From Rikenella sp031551865 (GTDB lineage: Bacteria > Bacteroidota > Bacteroidia > Bacteroidales > Rikenellaceae), in the NCBI GenBank assembly GCA_031551865.1, contig JAVBMY010000001.1, positions 248,001-312,000 of the forward strand: DNA of 64,000 nt. The letters are read 5' to 3'. Each line of letters starts with the position of its first letter. Position 1 is the first letter of the stretch. Shown piece by piece: positions 8,645 through 16,695 of this stretch. The notes under the pieces are model-generated. The model saw only the letters and a list, made by a program, of their open reading frames with translations, made no database searches and was not told the DNA's origin. A program made the translations under genes and the position numbers.

Positions 8645-8803
8645 ATGGCAAAGAAAGTAGTAGCAACGCTCAAAACAGCCGCCAACGCCAAGAGCGTCAC
8701 CAAATGCATCAAGATGGTCAAATCGCCCAAAACCGGCGCCTACACCTTCAAAGAAGAGATCGTTCCCAACGAGGAAGTCAAAGCATTCTTCGACAAAAAG
8801 TAA
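8645..8803 (+). CDS. DUF4295 small basic protein
   Basis: 52 residues: begins MAKKVVATLKTAANAKSV and ends EEVKAFFDKK. This matches DUF4295, a short lysine-rich protein encoded right after L33 in Bacteroidetes and presumed to be translation- or ribosome-associated from that conserved position. The gap of 165 bases after rpmG holds no other frame of note. A strong hairpin terminator follows at 9018-9050. The function itself is not established. Confidence 0.9.
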   Translation: MAKKVVATLKTAANAKSVTKCIKMVKSPKTGAYTFKEEIVPNEEVKAFFDKK

Positions 8804-9017
8804 TTCTCCTGCGGGTTGCACCTGCCGAAGCGGCCCAGGTGGCGGAAATCCGGGAATCCCGGTTCCCTGCGCCCTCCCATCCGCCCGGTACACACACAAC
8901 CCCGCGCCCGACGTCCCCCCCACAGCCTTGGGACACACAGAAAGCCCCCTGCGGCTTTTGTAAGGCTCAACAGCGTTTGCGTTGCCCGCACCGCCCTCTG
9001 CGCGCCGGAGCAACACA

Positions 9018-9050
9018 AAAAAGCGGCCACCCGATGGGTGGCCGCTTTTT
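9018..9050. terminator. Bidirectional terminator hairpin
   Basis: Perfect 15-base arms AAAAAGCGGCCACCC / GGGTGGCCGCTTTTT with loop gat. It lies between convergent genes (the DUF4295 gene on plus, the barrel protein on minus) and has an A/T run on each side, so it can serve both. Confidence 0.9.
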
Positions 9051-9090
9051 GTTTGCATTCCTTTATGACAGGGGCACCGGAGCGATCCCG

Positions 9091-9909
9091 CTAAAACTGA
9101 GTATTGAACCCGATGAAGAGCTGGAAGCGCGACTGGCCGATCCCGTACGAGAGGGCCGAATACTGGGGCTCGATAAAGATGTTGCAGATCGCATTGTTGA
9201 CCTTGATCACCTTGCCCACGCCGAGCCCGACCGGGATATTGTAGTTGCCGCTACGCAGGTCGAACTGCCAGATGCCCGACGAACGCAGGCAGAAGCCGTT
9301 GCCGATCTGCCAGATAAGGAACGGCTGGGCACTCAGCGAATTGACCATCGAGCGGCTACTGTTTCCGGCAAACGATATTTGCCAGGTCACCAGACCACCA
9401 TACTGGAAAATAGGGTCGCCCGAAACGAAAGCAAGGGCCGAAAGGCCTGCCTGCCATTTGCCCTGCCCCATGCCATTGGTGCCGGTGGGGGCGGTCAGGG
9501 CCGGGCCTATACCGAGTTTAGTACCCTCTTTTTCGTAAGCCTTGTAGATGGCAAACAGCGAAAAGTCGGAAAGGCCGGTCTCGGTATTCTCGCCGGGAAC
9601 CGAGAGGGTAGACACCGGTAGCGTACCGCGGAAAATCCAGCGGCCCACGGGCTGGGCGTAGCGGATCATTGTGGTGCTGGCCGTGGCGCCGTCCATCCCG
9701 AAAAGCGACGGGATATAATAGTTATGAAGATTAAGGGCCTGGCGGCTGGACATGGGGTCGTTGGCCGCTTTCAGGGTCTCTTCGTCGATGTGGTGCGGAG
9801 AAGCGGGGGGAGGAGTCTGGGCGGTGGCGACATACAGCATCGACAACAAAGCTATTGCCGACGATACACCGATACGCACCGGATTAAGGGTAAGGATTCT
9901 GGATTTCAT
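9091..9909 (-). CDS. Outer-membrane beta-barrel protein (MetA-pathway/transporter-like)
   Basis: 272 residues. A signal peptide (to about residue 30, VATAQ) is followed by a soluble stretch, then alternating amphipathic strands ending in an aromatic C-terminal strand (FQLFIGFNTQF) as in outer-membrane barrels. The pattern (ARYAQPVGRW-like strand, then GLSDFSLFAIYK and LGIGPALTAPTGT) resembles the putative phenol-degradation MetA-pathway family, a general label for barrel proteins. The substrate is unknown. A candidate sigma-54 promoter lies just upstream. Confidence 0.7.
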   Translation of the reverse strand: MKSRILTLNPVRIGVSSAIALLSMLYVATAQTPPPASPHHIDEETLKAANDPMSSRQALNLHNYYIPSLFGMDGATASTTMIRYAQPVGRWIFRGTLPVSTLSVPGENTETGLSDFSLFAIYKAYEKEGTKLGIGPALTAPTGTNGMGQGKWQAGLSALAFVSGDPIFQYGGLVTWQISFAGNSSRSMVNSLSAQPFLIWQIGNGFCLRSSGIWQFDLRSGNYNIPVGLGVGKVIKVNNAICNIFIEPQYSALSYGIGQSRFQLFIGFNTQF

Positions 9910-9945
9910 GGTGATTGGGGTGTTAATTGTTCCGGCTACTCCCTA

Positions 9946-9962
9946 CACAAATAACGTGCCAA
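9946..9962 (-). promoter_or_regulatory. Candidate sigma-54 promoter
   Basis: Reading on the minus strand: TTGGCACGTTATTTGTG. This matches the RpoN consensus TTGGCACG-N4-TTGCA except for the last two bases, with the -24 GG and -12 G correctly spaced. It lies 36 bases before the start codon of the barrel protein, giving a leader of about 25 bases. Confidence 0.5.
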
Positions 9963-10181
9963 TCCCGCACATCGTCGCACTCGCCGGGCCAGGCTTGCCG
10001 AGTATCGGCGCACCTGCGAATGCTTCGCATTCCTCTTTGATTTACGGGGAGCCCGAAGTGCTTCGGGTTCCCCAAAGTAAGATGGACCCTGATTTCTGAA
10101 AGCACGCTTTCGGGACGAGATCAGAATCCATTTTATTGGCGGGGTAACATGCGAGCATTCCGGCCGCGCGAAAAAAGCGGG

Positions 10182-10242
10182 CAGGAAACTTCGTTTCCTG
10201 AAAAATTCTTTTGGGGTTCTTTTTCTTATGAAGAAAAAGAAC
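10182..10242. repeat. Interspersed repeat, family D
   Basis: Contains TTCCTGAAAAATTCTTTT (10195-10212), found unchanged at 18113-18130, followed by a hairpin of T-rich/A-rich arms (10216-10242). It also works as a hairpin downstream of the minus-strand nadA gene. Confidence 0.6.
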
Positions 10243-10261
10243 GGCACCCTTCCCGGCAAGG

Positions 10262-11227
10262 TCAGACGAGGCCGAGGCGGGCGGAGATGTCGAGCATGGC
10301 GCGGATGGGCCGTTCGGCGCGGAGGCGGAGCGCCTCGTCGAGCGTGATTTCCGGCCGGAGCGTTTCGAGGGCGCGGACGATCTTCGGGAGTGTGTTGAGC
10401 TTCATGAACGCGCAATCGTTACAGGCACACGTCGAATCCTCGGCCGGGGCGGGAATGAAAGACTTGCCCGGCGAGGCCAGACGCATCTGGTGGAGGATTC
10501 CCGACTCGGTGGCCACGATATACGCCGGCGCCGGGTCGGATTGCGAAAAACGGAGCATTTCGGCCGTCGAACCCGTGAAATCCGCCGCCAGCACCACCGG
10601 GCGCGGACACTCGGGGTGCGCCAGGATTTTGGCTTCGGGATGCTGTTTTTTGAGTCCGAGGATCTTTGTCAGCGAGAACTGCTGGTGTACATGGCACGCG
10701 CCGTCCCAGATCAGCATGTTTTCGCGGCCCGTCAGGCGTTTGATGTAATCGCCCAGGTTGCGGTCGGGGCCGAAAATGACCGGCTGGTCGGCAGGCAGCG
10801 ATTCGACGATCTGCACGGCGTTGCTCGATGTGCAGACAATGTCCGTGAGCGCCTTGACCGCGGCCGTCGTATTCACATACGAAATCACCGTATGGCCCGG
10901 ATGCGCCGCGATGAACTCCCCGAACGCCTCGGCCGGACAGGAGTCCGCCAACGAACAACCCGCCTCGGGATCGGGCAGCAATACCTTCCTGGAAGGCGAG
11001 AGGATCTTGGCCGTCTCGGCCATGAAATGCACCCCCGCAAAGAGGATCACCTCGGCGTCGGTGGTGGCGGCCCGCTGTGAGAGCGCCAGGCTGTCGCCCA
11101 CGAAATCGGCCACCTGCTGCACGCCGGGTTCCGTATAATAGTGCGCGAGGATCACCGCGCGGCGTTCCCGTTTGAGTTCCGCGATCCGTTGCCGGAGCTC
11201 GTCTTGCGATACATTTTTCGTTTCCAT
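10262..11227 (-). CDS. nadA: Quinolinate synthase A
   Basis: 321 residues. Condenses iminoaspartate with dihydroxyacetone phosphate to quinolinate in de novo NAD synthesis, using an oxygen-sensitive 4Fe-4S cluster. Seen: AVILAHYYTEPGVQ, the VGDSLALS motif, GVHFMAETAK and the cysteine regions (AGCSLADSC, HPECP, CNDCAFM) that hold the three cluster ligands. The length is normal. It stands alone on the minus strand without nadB or nadC nearby in this window. Confidence 0.97.
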   Translation of the reverse strand: METKNVSQDELRQRIAELKRERRAVILAHYYTEPGVQQVADFVGDSLALSQRAATTDAEVILFAGVHFMAETAKILSPSRKVLLPDPEAGCSLADSCPAEAFGEFIAAHPGHTVISYVNTTAAVKALTDIVCTSSNAVQIVESLPADQPVIFGPDRNLGDYIKRLTGRENMLIWDGACHVHQQFSLTKILGLKKQHPEAKILAHPECPRPVVLAADFTGSTAEMLRFSQSDPAPAYIVATESGILHQMRLASPGKSFIPAPAEDSTCACNDCAFMKLNTLPKIVRALETLRPEITLDEALRLRAERPIRAMLDISARLGLV

Positions 11228-11743
11228 AGTACGAAAGTACGAAATTTAACAAGTTGTTGAAAACCCGTCGGCCCGGCGTTGAGAAATTTTCATAAAAGAG
11301 AGCGGCGGGCTATTGCCGTTTCCGGCGAAAAAAACATATGGAATTCGCATTCGATCCTGCAAGAAAAAATTATCGAAAACCATCCACATGCCGTCCTGTA
11401 AAAAAGCCGGGATTGCGGCACCGGGTGTTGAATTAACACCTGTCGGGAATCAAACATCAACAGCTGTGGAAAACTCCGTAAAAATAAACAACAGCAACTA
11501 TTTCAACTGTACATATATTGTTTATCAATTATGGAAAACCTATTTGCCAACGGAAAAACGAAAAGATACCGACACCATCCACATGGATTACACTTCTTAT
11601 TTAAAATCTACTCTATAATCTAAAATTTAAATAAGGAAAAAGGGAAGCCCGGGCAAACCGAAGACGGCCGGATTTGGATAATCCCGAAAAATCGCTACCT
11701 TTGCCACCCCATAACCGAACGAAAGGAGGTGGTACGATAGATT
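11228..11743. other. AT-rich intergenic region with DnaA-box-like 9-mers
   Basis: 516 bases between nadA and rpsU, strikingly AT-rich from about 11300 to 11640. It holds several near-DnaA boxes: TGTGGAAAA (11465), TGTTGAAAA (11255), TGTTGAATT (11426), TATGGAAAA (11530) and two identical CCATCCACA (11380, 11575). A GGTGTT/AACACC inverted repeat lies near 11425. A 101-codon frame exists here, but its composition is not protein-like. The rpsU promoter closes the region. Confidence 0.4.
11673..11703 (+). promoter_or_regulatory. Bacteroidetes-type promoter of rpsU
   Basis: -33 TTTG (11673-11676) and -7 TACCTTTG (11696-11703), 19 bases apart, an exact match to the Bacteroidetes sigma-ABfr consensus, 40 bases before the rpsU start. 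Confidence 0.85.
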
Positions 11744-11935
11744 ATGATCATCATGCAAGTGAAAGAGGGCGAAAACATCGAACGCGCACTCAAAAAATTC
11801 AAACGTAAATATGAAAAGACCGGAGTCATCAAAGAACTCCGCGCACGCCAATACTTCACCAAACCGTCGGTGACCAAACGTAAACAAAAGCAAAAAGCCG
11901 TATACGTTCAGGGCCTGCACAGGGACGAAGAATAA
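11744..11935 (+). CDS. rpsU: Small ribosomal subunit protein S21
   Basis: 63 residues; MIIMQVKEGENIERALKKFK is the S21 signature, with a basic C-terminus. It is part of the 30S platform near the anti-Shine-Dalgarno end of 16S rRNA, of special interest in Bacteroidetes where that end is sequestered. An internal Met at residue 4 is an alternative start; MII- matches relatives. It has its own promoter and terminator. Confidence 0.97.
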   Translation: MIIMQVKEGENIERALKKFKRKYEKTGVIKELRARQYFTKPSVTKRKQKQKAVYVQGLHRDEE

Positions 11936-11978
11936 CCCCGCCGCTTCCGGCCACCGGAAGTACCTACGGAAAACAGAA

Positions 11979-12017
11979 AAAGAGAGGATCGCATCGCGCG
12001 GCCCTCTCTTTGCTTTT
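11979..12017 (+). terminator. Terminator of rpsU
   Basis: Stem AAAGAGAGG (11979-11987) / CCTCTCTTT (12003-12011), loop of 15 bases, followed by GCTTTTT. Confidence 0.8.
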
Positions 12018-12078
12018 TAACAAATCTTTCCGGAACCCCAGCGGAAAACAATATAAAAACGGATACGTAAAAAATTCA

Positions 12079-12086
12079 TACCTTTG
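12079..12086 (+). promoter_or_regulatory. -7 element directly before ruvB
   Basis: TACCTTTG ends 5 bases before the ruvB ATG. No clear -33 TTTG is seen. With the usual distance from -7 to the start site, transcription would begin at or next to the ATG. Confidence 0.5.
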
Positions 12087-12091
12087 GGCTG

Positions 12092-13105
12092 ATGAGCGAC
12101 GTACGCCAAATAGAAAAAGACCCCGAATTCGAAGAACAGATCCGTCCCCGGGAGCTCGACGCTTTCCGGGGGCAGGAGAAGATCGTCGATAACCTCTCGG
12201 TCTTCATTAAAGCCGCCGTCATGCGCGACGAAGCCCTTGACCACGTACTGCTGCATGGCCCCCCCGGCCTTGGTAAGACTACATTGGCGAGCATTATTAC
12301 GAATGAATTAGGAGTGTCGATGCGGGTCACTTCGGGCCCCGTACTCGATAAACCGGGCGACCTGGCCGGACTGCTTACCGGACTGAACGAAGGCGATGTG
12401 CTGTTCATCGATGAAATCCACCGGTTAAATCCTGCCATCGAAGAGTACCTGTATTCGGCGATGGAGGACTATAAGATAGACATCGTACTTGACAAAGGCC
12501 CCAGCGCCCGCAGCGTGCAGATCAAGCTCAACCCCTTCACACTCGTGGGAGCTACGACCCGGAGCGGCCTGCTGACCAGCCCGCTCAGGGCCCGTTTCGG
12601 CATCCAGTGCCACCTGCAATATTACGACAGCGGTACCCTGGCCGGTATTGTCGACCGGTCGGCGGGTGTGCTTAAAATACCGATCGATGCCCAAGCTGCC
12701 GGCGAAATCGCCCTGCGCAGCCGCGGTACGCCCCGCATTGCCAACGCCCTGTTGCGCCGCGTGCGCGACTTCGCCATGGTGCAGGGTACCGGCGAAATCG
12801 AATTAGGCATCACTCGCCGGGCCCTCGACGCCCTTGACATCGATACCCGCGGGCTCGACCAGATGGACAACCGTATCCTTCGCGCCATTATCGAAAAATT
12901 CGGGGGTGGCCCTGTCGGACTCGGCACCATCGCCACCGCCGTGAGCGAAGACGCCGGAACGATAGAAGAGGTATACGAACCGTTCCTGATCAAAGAAGGG
13001 TTCATCAAACGCACACCGCGCGGCCGCGAAGCCACCGCCCGGGCCTATGAACACCTCGGTGTTGTCAAACCGCACGGCCCCCAGACCGAGATCGATTTCC
13101 TGTAA
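12092..13105 (+). CDS. ruvB: Holliday junction branch migration helicase RuvB
   Basis: 337 residues. The AAA+ hexameric motor that, with RuvA, drives branch migration of Holliday junctions. Walker A HGPPGLGKTTL, Walker B VLFIDEIHRL, sensor segment VGATTRSG, and the C-terminal winged helix (GGGPVGLGTIA, EPFLIKEGF) are all seen. The start fits relatives, since no later Met precedes the conserved RPRELDAFRGQ. ruvA and ruvC are not in the window. Confidence 0.98.
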   Translation: MSDVRQIEKDPEFEEQIRPRELDAFRGQEKIVDNLSVFIKAAVMRDEALDHVLLHGPPGLGKTTLASIITNELGVSMRVTSGPVLDKPGDLAGLLTGLNEGDVLFIDEIHRLNPAIEEYLYSAMEDYKIDIVLDKGPSARSVQIKLNPFTLVGATTRSGLLTSPLRARFGIQCHLQYYDSGTLAGIVDRSAGVLKIPIDAQAAGEIALRSRGTPRIANALLRRVRDFAMVQGTGEIELGITRRALDALDIDTRGLDQMDNRILRAIIEKFGGGPVGLGTIATAVSEDAGTIEEVYEPFLIKEGFIKRTPRGREATARAYEHLGVVKPHGPQTEIDFL

Positions 13106-13120
13106 AAAACAGTCTATTCG

Positions 13121-13151
13121 TTTTAAGTCCGGAAAGATTTGCATACCTTTG
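13121..13151 (+). promoter_or_regulatory. Probable promoter upstream of the secreted trio
   Basis: -7 TACCTTTG (13144-13151) with TTTT at 13121-13124, spacing 19. It lies about 215 bases before the first DUF4251-like gene, leaving a long leader with no convincing reading frame. Confidence 0.6.
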
Positions 13152-13366
13152 GATGGGAATGCTGGATTTCATCTTTCGGATGCCCTCGCCTGGTGTCGGC
13201 CGCTGCAGGCGGCTACCATATCCCCGCTCATCGACGATACCTTTCGTCAGTGCCTTACAGACGCCGGGAAATTACGGATTAAACCCTTTTTGCTTCGGTC
13301 AGTCCAATAAGCAAAGAAACCCGGTTATACACAACTTAGGAACCACACACTAATCTTATTTCAGTA

Positions 13367-13852
13367 ATGAAAAAACTACTTTTGATCGCCGCTGCCGCCG
13401 TATTCGCATTCGGTACCGCTGCCGCCCAAAAACAAACCAAAGCCGAAAAAGAAGCTGCCAAAATGCAGCAGGAAATCGCTACGAGCGCCTATGTGAAGAA
13501 AATCGTGGATGCCCGTAACTTTCAATACATGCCCGTGGAGTATACACGAGGCAACAGCCTGAAACAAAATGCACTCGAAGAGGATCAGCTGATCGTTCGA
13601 CCCGATAATATTCTGGTTTCATTGGGCGCCACTTCGTTCGTGAGAACCAACGAATACGAAGTCGTTTCGGATGAAATGGTTAAAAATAACCGTGAGGTGA
13701 AGATCAAGGCCACTGCTGACGACAATTCCCAGGTTATCCTAACCTTTATCATCGATCCCAAAACCGCCAAAACCAAACTCAAAATTAACTCCTCCAAAGC
13801 AGGATACGTGGTGTACGAAGGTACTATCCAAGAGGCACCCAGGGAACGATAA
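13367..13852 (+). CDS. Secreted DUF4251-like protein, copy 1
   Basis: 161 residues: signal peptide MKKLLLIAAAAVFAFGTAAA, a charged QKQTKAEKEAAKMQQ helix, then a beta-rich domain with VDARNFQYMPVEY at its start and KLKINSSKAGYVVYEGTI at its end. This layout fits DUF4251, exported Bacteroidetes proteins of unknown function. Two paralogs follow in tandem; this copy is the most diverged in the middle. Probably periplasmic. Confidence 0.75.
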   Translation: MKKLLLIAAAAVFAFGTAAAQKQTKAEKEAAKMQQEIATSAYVKKIVDARNFQYMPVEYTRGNSLKQNALEEDQLIVRPDNILVSLGATSFVRTNEYEVVSDEMVKNNREVKIKATADDNSQVILTFIIDPKTAKTKLKINSSKAGYVVYEGTIQEAPRER

Positions 13853-13895
13853 TGCAAAGGACTAACCTTCAACTAACCTAAAATTTCAGGAAAAT

Positions 13896-14429
13896 ATGAA
13901 AAAGATCGTACTAATGACCATGGCACTTGTCACGCTGACTGTCGCAACATCATGGGCCCAAAAACAATCCAAAGCCGAAAAAGAAGCCGAAATGACGCAA
14001 CTGGTGAACACCATCGTCCCGGCAAAAAATTTCGAATTCCTTGGCTACGAGGTGATACCGCAAACCGGAACCGCCGAAACCATCAACGGGTACAAATACA
14101 TAAAAATCCAACCCAGCCGTTTCGAGATTAACCTGCCCAACACCATCAGCTACACCACCGTCATGTATGAGTGGCAATCTTGCGAACAGGATAAAAAAGG
14201 CAACTGGGTGATCAAAATACAGATCAGCAGCCCGGGCGGCTCGTACCAAATGCAGGAAAAAGTGACTGTAGGGATGGCCGTCGAAACACGTACGGTGACT
14301 AAATCCCAAACGCCCGGCATCCAGACATACGAAATGGTGATTTCTCCCGCCACAGGGAAAGCCACGGTCAAACTCCGTTCGAGCGTGGATAACACCTACA
14401 CCTACCGCGGCAGCATACGCGCGTTCTAA
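13896..14429 (+). CDS. Secreted DUF4251-like protein, copy 2
   Basis: 177 residues: signal peptide to about residue 21, QKQSKAEKEAEM linker, NFEFLGYEVIPQTG, INGYKYIKIQPSRFEINLP, and TVMYEWQSCEQ. It shares these blocks closely with copy 3 and more weakly with copy 1. The domain ends KATVKLRSSVDNTYTYRGSI. A terminator follows, so copies 1 and 2 form one transcript and copy 3 may have its own. Confidence 0.78.
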   Translation: MKKIVLMTMALVTLTVATSWAQKQSKAEKEAEMTQLVNTIVPAKNFEFLGYEVIPQTGTAETINGYKYIKIQPSRFEINLPNTISYTTVMYEWQSCEQDKKGNWVIKIQISSPGGSYQMQEKVTVGMAVETRTVTKSQTPGIQTYEMVISPATGKATVKLRSSVDNTYTYRGSIRAF

Positions 14430-14458
14430 TTCATCAAGGCATCTCAAGCGCAAGACAA

Positions 14459-14500
14459 AAGAGGGGGGAGGTTTTCAAGATCTACCCCCTCTTACTTTTT
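14459..14500 (+). terminator. Terminator after DUF4251 copy 2
   Basis: Stem AAGAGGGGG (14459-14467) / CCCCCTCTT (14485-14493), followed by ACTTTTT. Confidence 0.8.
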
Positions 14501-14521
14501 ATATACCCGACACCTGAAGCC

Positions 14522-15049
14522 ATGAAAAGAATTGTCCTGTCGGTTGTGGCCGTCTTCCTTTTCTCCGGAGCCACGGAGACAGGAAATGCCAAGCCGCTCC
14601 GGCACGAAGATCCCGCTCCGCGGCAAGAACTCAGCGCAGGAAAACAACGCAAAGAACAAAAGAAAGCCCGGAAAGCCGAAGAGCGATTCCTGAAGATCAA
14701 TAACCTGATCATGAACCGTAATTTCCAATTCCTGGGCTACCAGATGAACCGGCCCACGGGCAGCACATACAGCATCAATGGCTACCGCTATGTCAGAATA
14801 GAACCCGGGTATCTTGAGGTCAACCTGCCCGGAAGCGTCTCGTTCCGTACCGTCATGTACGAATGGCAGAGCGTGGTCTGGGAAAACCAGCTCTGGATCA
14901 TCAACCTCATCGTCAGGTCCAGCCCGGTCAACGGCACCGTCGAGCGCTACGAACTCATCGTTAATCCCAAAACCGCCAAGGCGGCCCTGAAAATCAACTC
15001 AAGCCTTTACGGCACCATGTATTACAAAGGGATCGTCAAAGAAAATTAA
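14522..15049 (+). CDS. Secreted DUF4251-like protein, copy 3
   Basis: 175 residues: signal peptide to about residue 21, a Lys/Arg/Glu-rich helix (KQRKEQKKARKAEERFLK), then NFQFLGYQMNRPTG, INGYRYVRIEPGYLEVNLP, FRTVMYEWQSVVW and AALKINSSLYGTMYYKG. Paralogous to the two genes before it; the highly charged linker is longer here. Function unknown. Confidence 0.78.
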   Translation: MKRIVLSVVAVFLFSGATETGNAKPLRHEDPAPRQELSAGKQRKEQKKARKAEERFLKINNLIMNRNFQFLGYQMNRPTGSTYSINGYRYVRIEPGYLEVNLPGSVSFRTVMYEWQSVVWENQLWIINLIVRSSPVNGTVERYELIVNPKTAKAALKINSSLYGTMYYKGIVKEN

Positions 15050-15197
15050 GGCTGATTTTTCCGTCGGCCCGGGTGGTGCCGCTTTGGTTCTCCGATTCCA
15101 TCGGTGGTCGGCCAAAGCACCCCGCCTGATCCGTAGATTCCATTAGTCGTCATAATTCCGCGCGGCCGGACATGGTGCGGATTAGCCGGTCCATCAT

Positions 15198-15205
15198 TAC
15201 CTTTG
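15198..15205 (+). promoter_or_regulatory. -7 element for hflX
   Basis: TACCTTTG, 125 bases before the chosen hflX start. It lies inside a longer in-frame extension and so supports the downstream start at 15331. Confidence 0.5.
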
Positions 15206-15330
15206 TAGTGCCTTCCCGTCCGAGTCCGGGGAAATATCCCGGACGGTTCCGCTCCGCATTTATCGCAGGAGAGGTACTATGCCGTACGGTATTTCGCCGT
15301 AAAACAAACAGGCCTCTGCCAGTAAAACCT

Positions 15331-16563
15331 ATGACCCAACACAATCAACCATACACTGAAAACGCCGTACTGGTGGCCGTCGTGCGCGAAAAACAGCCCC
15401 AGCACGAAACCGACGAATACCTCGGCGAACTCCGCTTCCTGGCCGAAACCGCAGGGATACGGAGCGTCGCCACATTCACCCAGAAACTCTCGCAACCCGA
15501 CAAACGCACCTTCATCGGCAGCGGTAAGCTCGATGAGATCAAAGCCTACATCACCGCCTCGCGCGAGCAGGCAGAAGCCGACACAGGCGATGCTAATCAA
15601 GGCGTCGGGCTCGTTATCTTTGACGACGAACTTTCGCCTTCGCAGTTGAGGAACGTCGAGAAAGAACTCTCCATAAAGATTCTCGACCGCACCAACCTGA
15701 TCCTCGACATCTTCGCCCAGCGCGCCACCACCGCCTATGCCAAGACCCAGGTCGAACTGGCCCGCCTGCAATACCTGCTGCCGCGCCTGAGCGGCATGTG
15801 GACCCACCTCGAACGCCAACGGGGTGGTACCGGTACCCGCGGCGGGGCCGGCGAGCGAGAGATCGAAACCGACCGCCGGATCATCCGCAACCGCATCGCC
15901 CACCTCAAAGAAGAGCTCCGCAAGATCGACCGCCAGATGGCCACCCAGCGTAGCGGCCGTGGTTCGGTCGTGCGCGTGGCGCTGGTGGGCTACACCAATG
16001 TCGGCAAATCTACACTGATGAACATTGTCAGCAAGAGCGAGGTCTTTGCCGAGAACAAACTCTTCGCCACGCTCGACACCACGGTGCGCAAAGTGGTGCT
16101 CGATAACCTGCCGTTCCTGCTGGCCGACACGGTGGGTTTCATCCGCAAACTTCCCACACAGCTGGTAGAGTCGTTCAAATCGACCCTCGACGAGGTGCGC
16201 GAGGCCGACCTGCTGCTTCACGTGGTCGATATTTCGCACCCTTATTTCGCCGACCAGATCGCCGTGGTCGACCAGACCCTGCGCGAGATCGGAGCGGGCG
16301 AAAAGCCCACGTTCCTGGTGTTCAACAAGATCGATGCCTATACCTATACCCCCAAAGAGGAAGACGACCTGACGCCTCCCACCGACGCCAACCTGACGCT
16401 CGACGACCTGCAGGAGCGCTGGCAACACGGCCCCGGAGCTCGCCCTTGCATCTTTATTTCGGCCGTCAAGCGCACGAACATCGACAAGCTGCGCGCCGAC
16501 CTCTACGGCATGGTGCGCGAGATTCACGCGGGGCGCTACCCGTTCAATAATTATTTGTACTGA
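15331..16563 (+). CDS. hflX: GTPase HflX
   Basis: 410 residues. A ribosome-associated GTPase that splits stalled or heat-damaged 70S ribosomes. The N-terminal domain carries TFIGSGKLDEIKAYI and LSPSQLRNVEKEL; the G domain has GYTNVGKSTLMN, DTVGF, and NKID (FLVFNKIDAY). The frame extends 53 codons upstream, but those codons lack homology and a promoter lies within them, so the ATG at 15331 (MTQHNQPYTENAVLV) is chosen. A long inverted repeat follows the stop. Confidence 0.95.
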   Translation: MTQHNQPYTENAVLVAVVREKQPQHETDEYLGELRFLAETAGIRSVATFTQKLSQPDKRTFIGSGKLDEIKAYITASREQAEADTGDANQGVGLVIFDDELSPSQLRNVEKELSIKILDRTNLILDIFAQRATTAYAKTQVELARLQYLLPRLSGMWTHLERQRGGTGTRGGAGEREIETDRRIIRNRIAHLKEELRKIDRQMATQRSGRGSVVRVALVGYTNVGKSTLMNIVSKSEVFAENKLFATLDTTVRKVVLDNLPFLLADTVGFIRKLPTQLVESFKSTLDEVREADLLLHVVDISHPYFADQIAVVDQTLREIGAGEKPTFLVFNKIDAYTYTPKEEDDLTPPTDANLTLDDLQERWQHGPGARPCIFISAVKRTNIDKLRADLYGMVREIHAGRYPFNNYLY

Positions 16564-16585
16564 TTCTTTGAATATGCTTACCTCG

Positions 16586-16679
16586 CATGTCATCCCGGGC
16601 GTAGCCGAGGGAACTTTGCGATAACAATCCATTATTGTCTCCCTTGCAAAGTTCCCTCGGCTACGCCCGGGATGACATG
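16586..16679. repeat. Interspersed inverted repeat, family A, near-perfect copy
   Basis: Two 34-base arms (16586-16619 and 16646-16679) are exact reverse complements, starting CATGTCATCCCGGGCGTAGC. The loop is 26 bases. It sits between hflX and the next gene and could also end transcription of hflX. Confidence 0.85.
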
Positions 16680-16695
16680 AAGAAGAGGCTTTATC

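Larger units (their letters stand above)
9910..10261. other. Intergenic region with hairpins and a family D repeat
   Basis: 352 bases between two minus-strand genes. It holds the candidate sigma-54 promoter at 9946-9962, short hairpins around 10015-10080, CAGGAAAC/GTTTCCTG (10182-10200) and a perfect GTTCTTTTTCTT/AAGAAAAAGAAC hairpin (10216-10242). No supportable gene seen. Confidence 0.6.

Noticed and set aside
11313..11618. A 101-codon frame in the AT-rich nadA-rpsU region
   Set aside because: Composition is not protein-like, there is no promoter or ribosome site, and it overlaps origin-like sequence.
13153..13353. A 66-codon frame starting next to a promoter before the DUF4251-like trio
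   Set aside because: No recognisable motif, unusual composition; more likely an untranslated leader.
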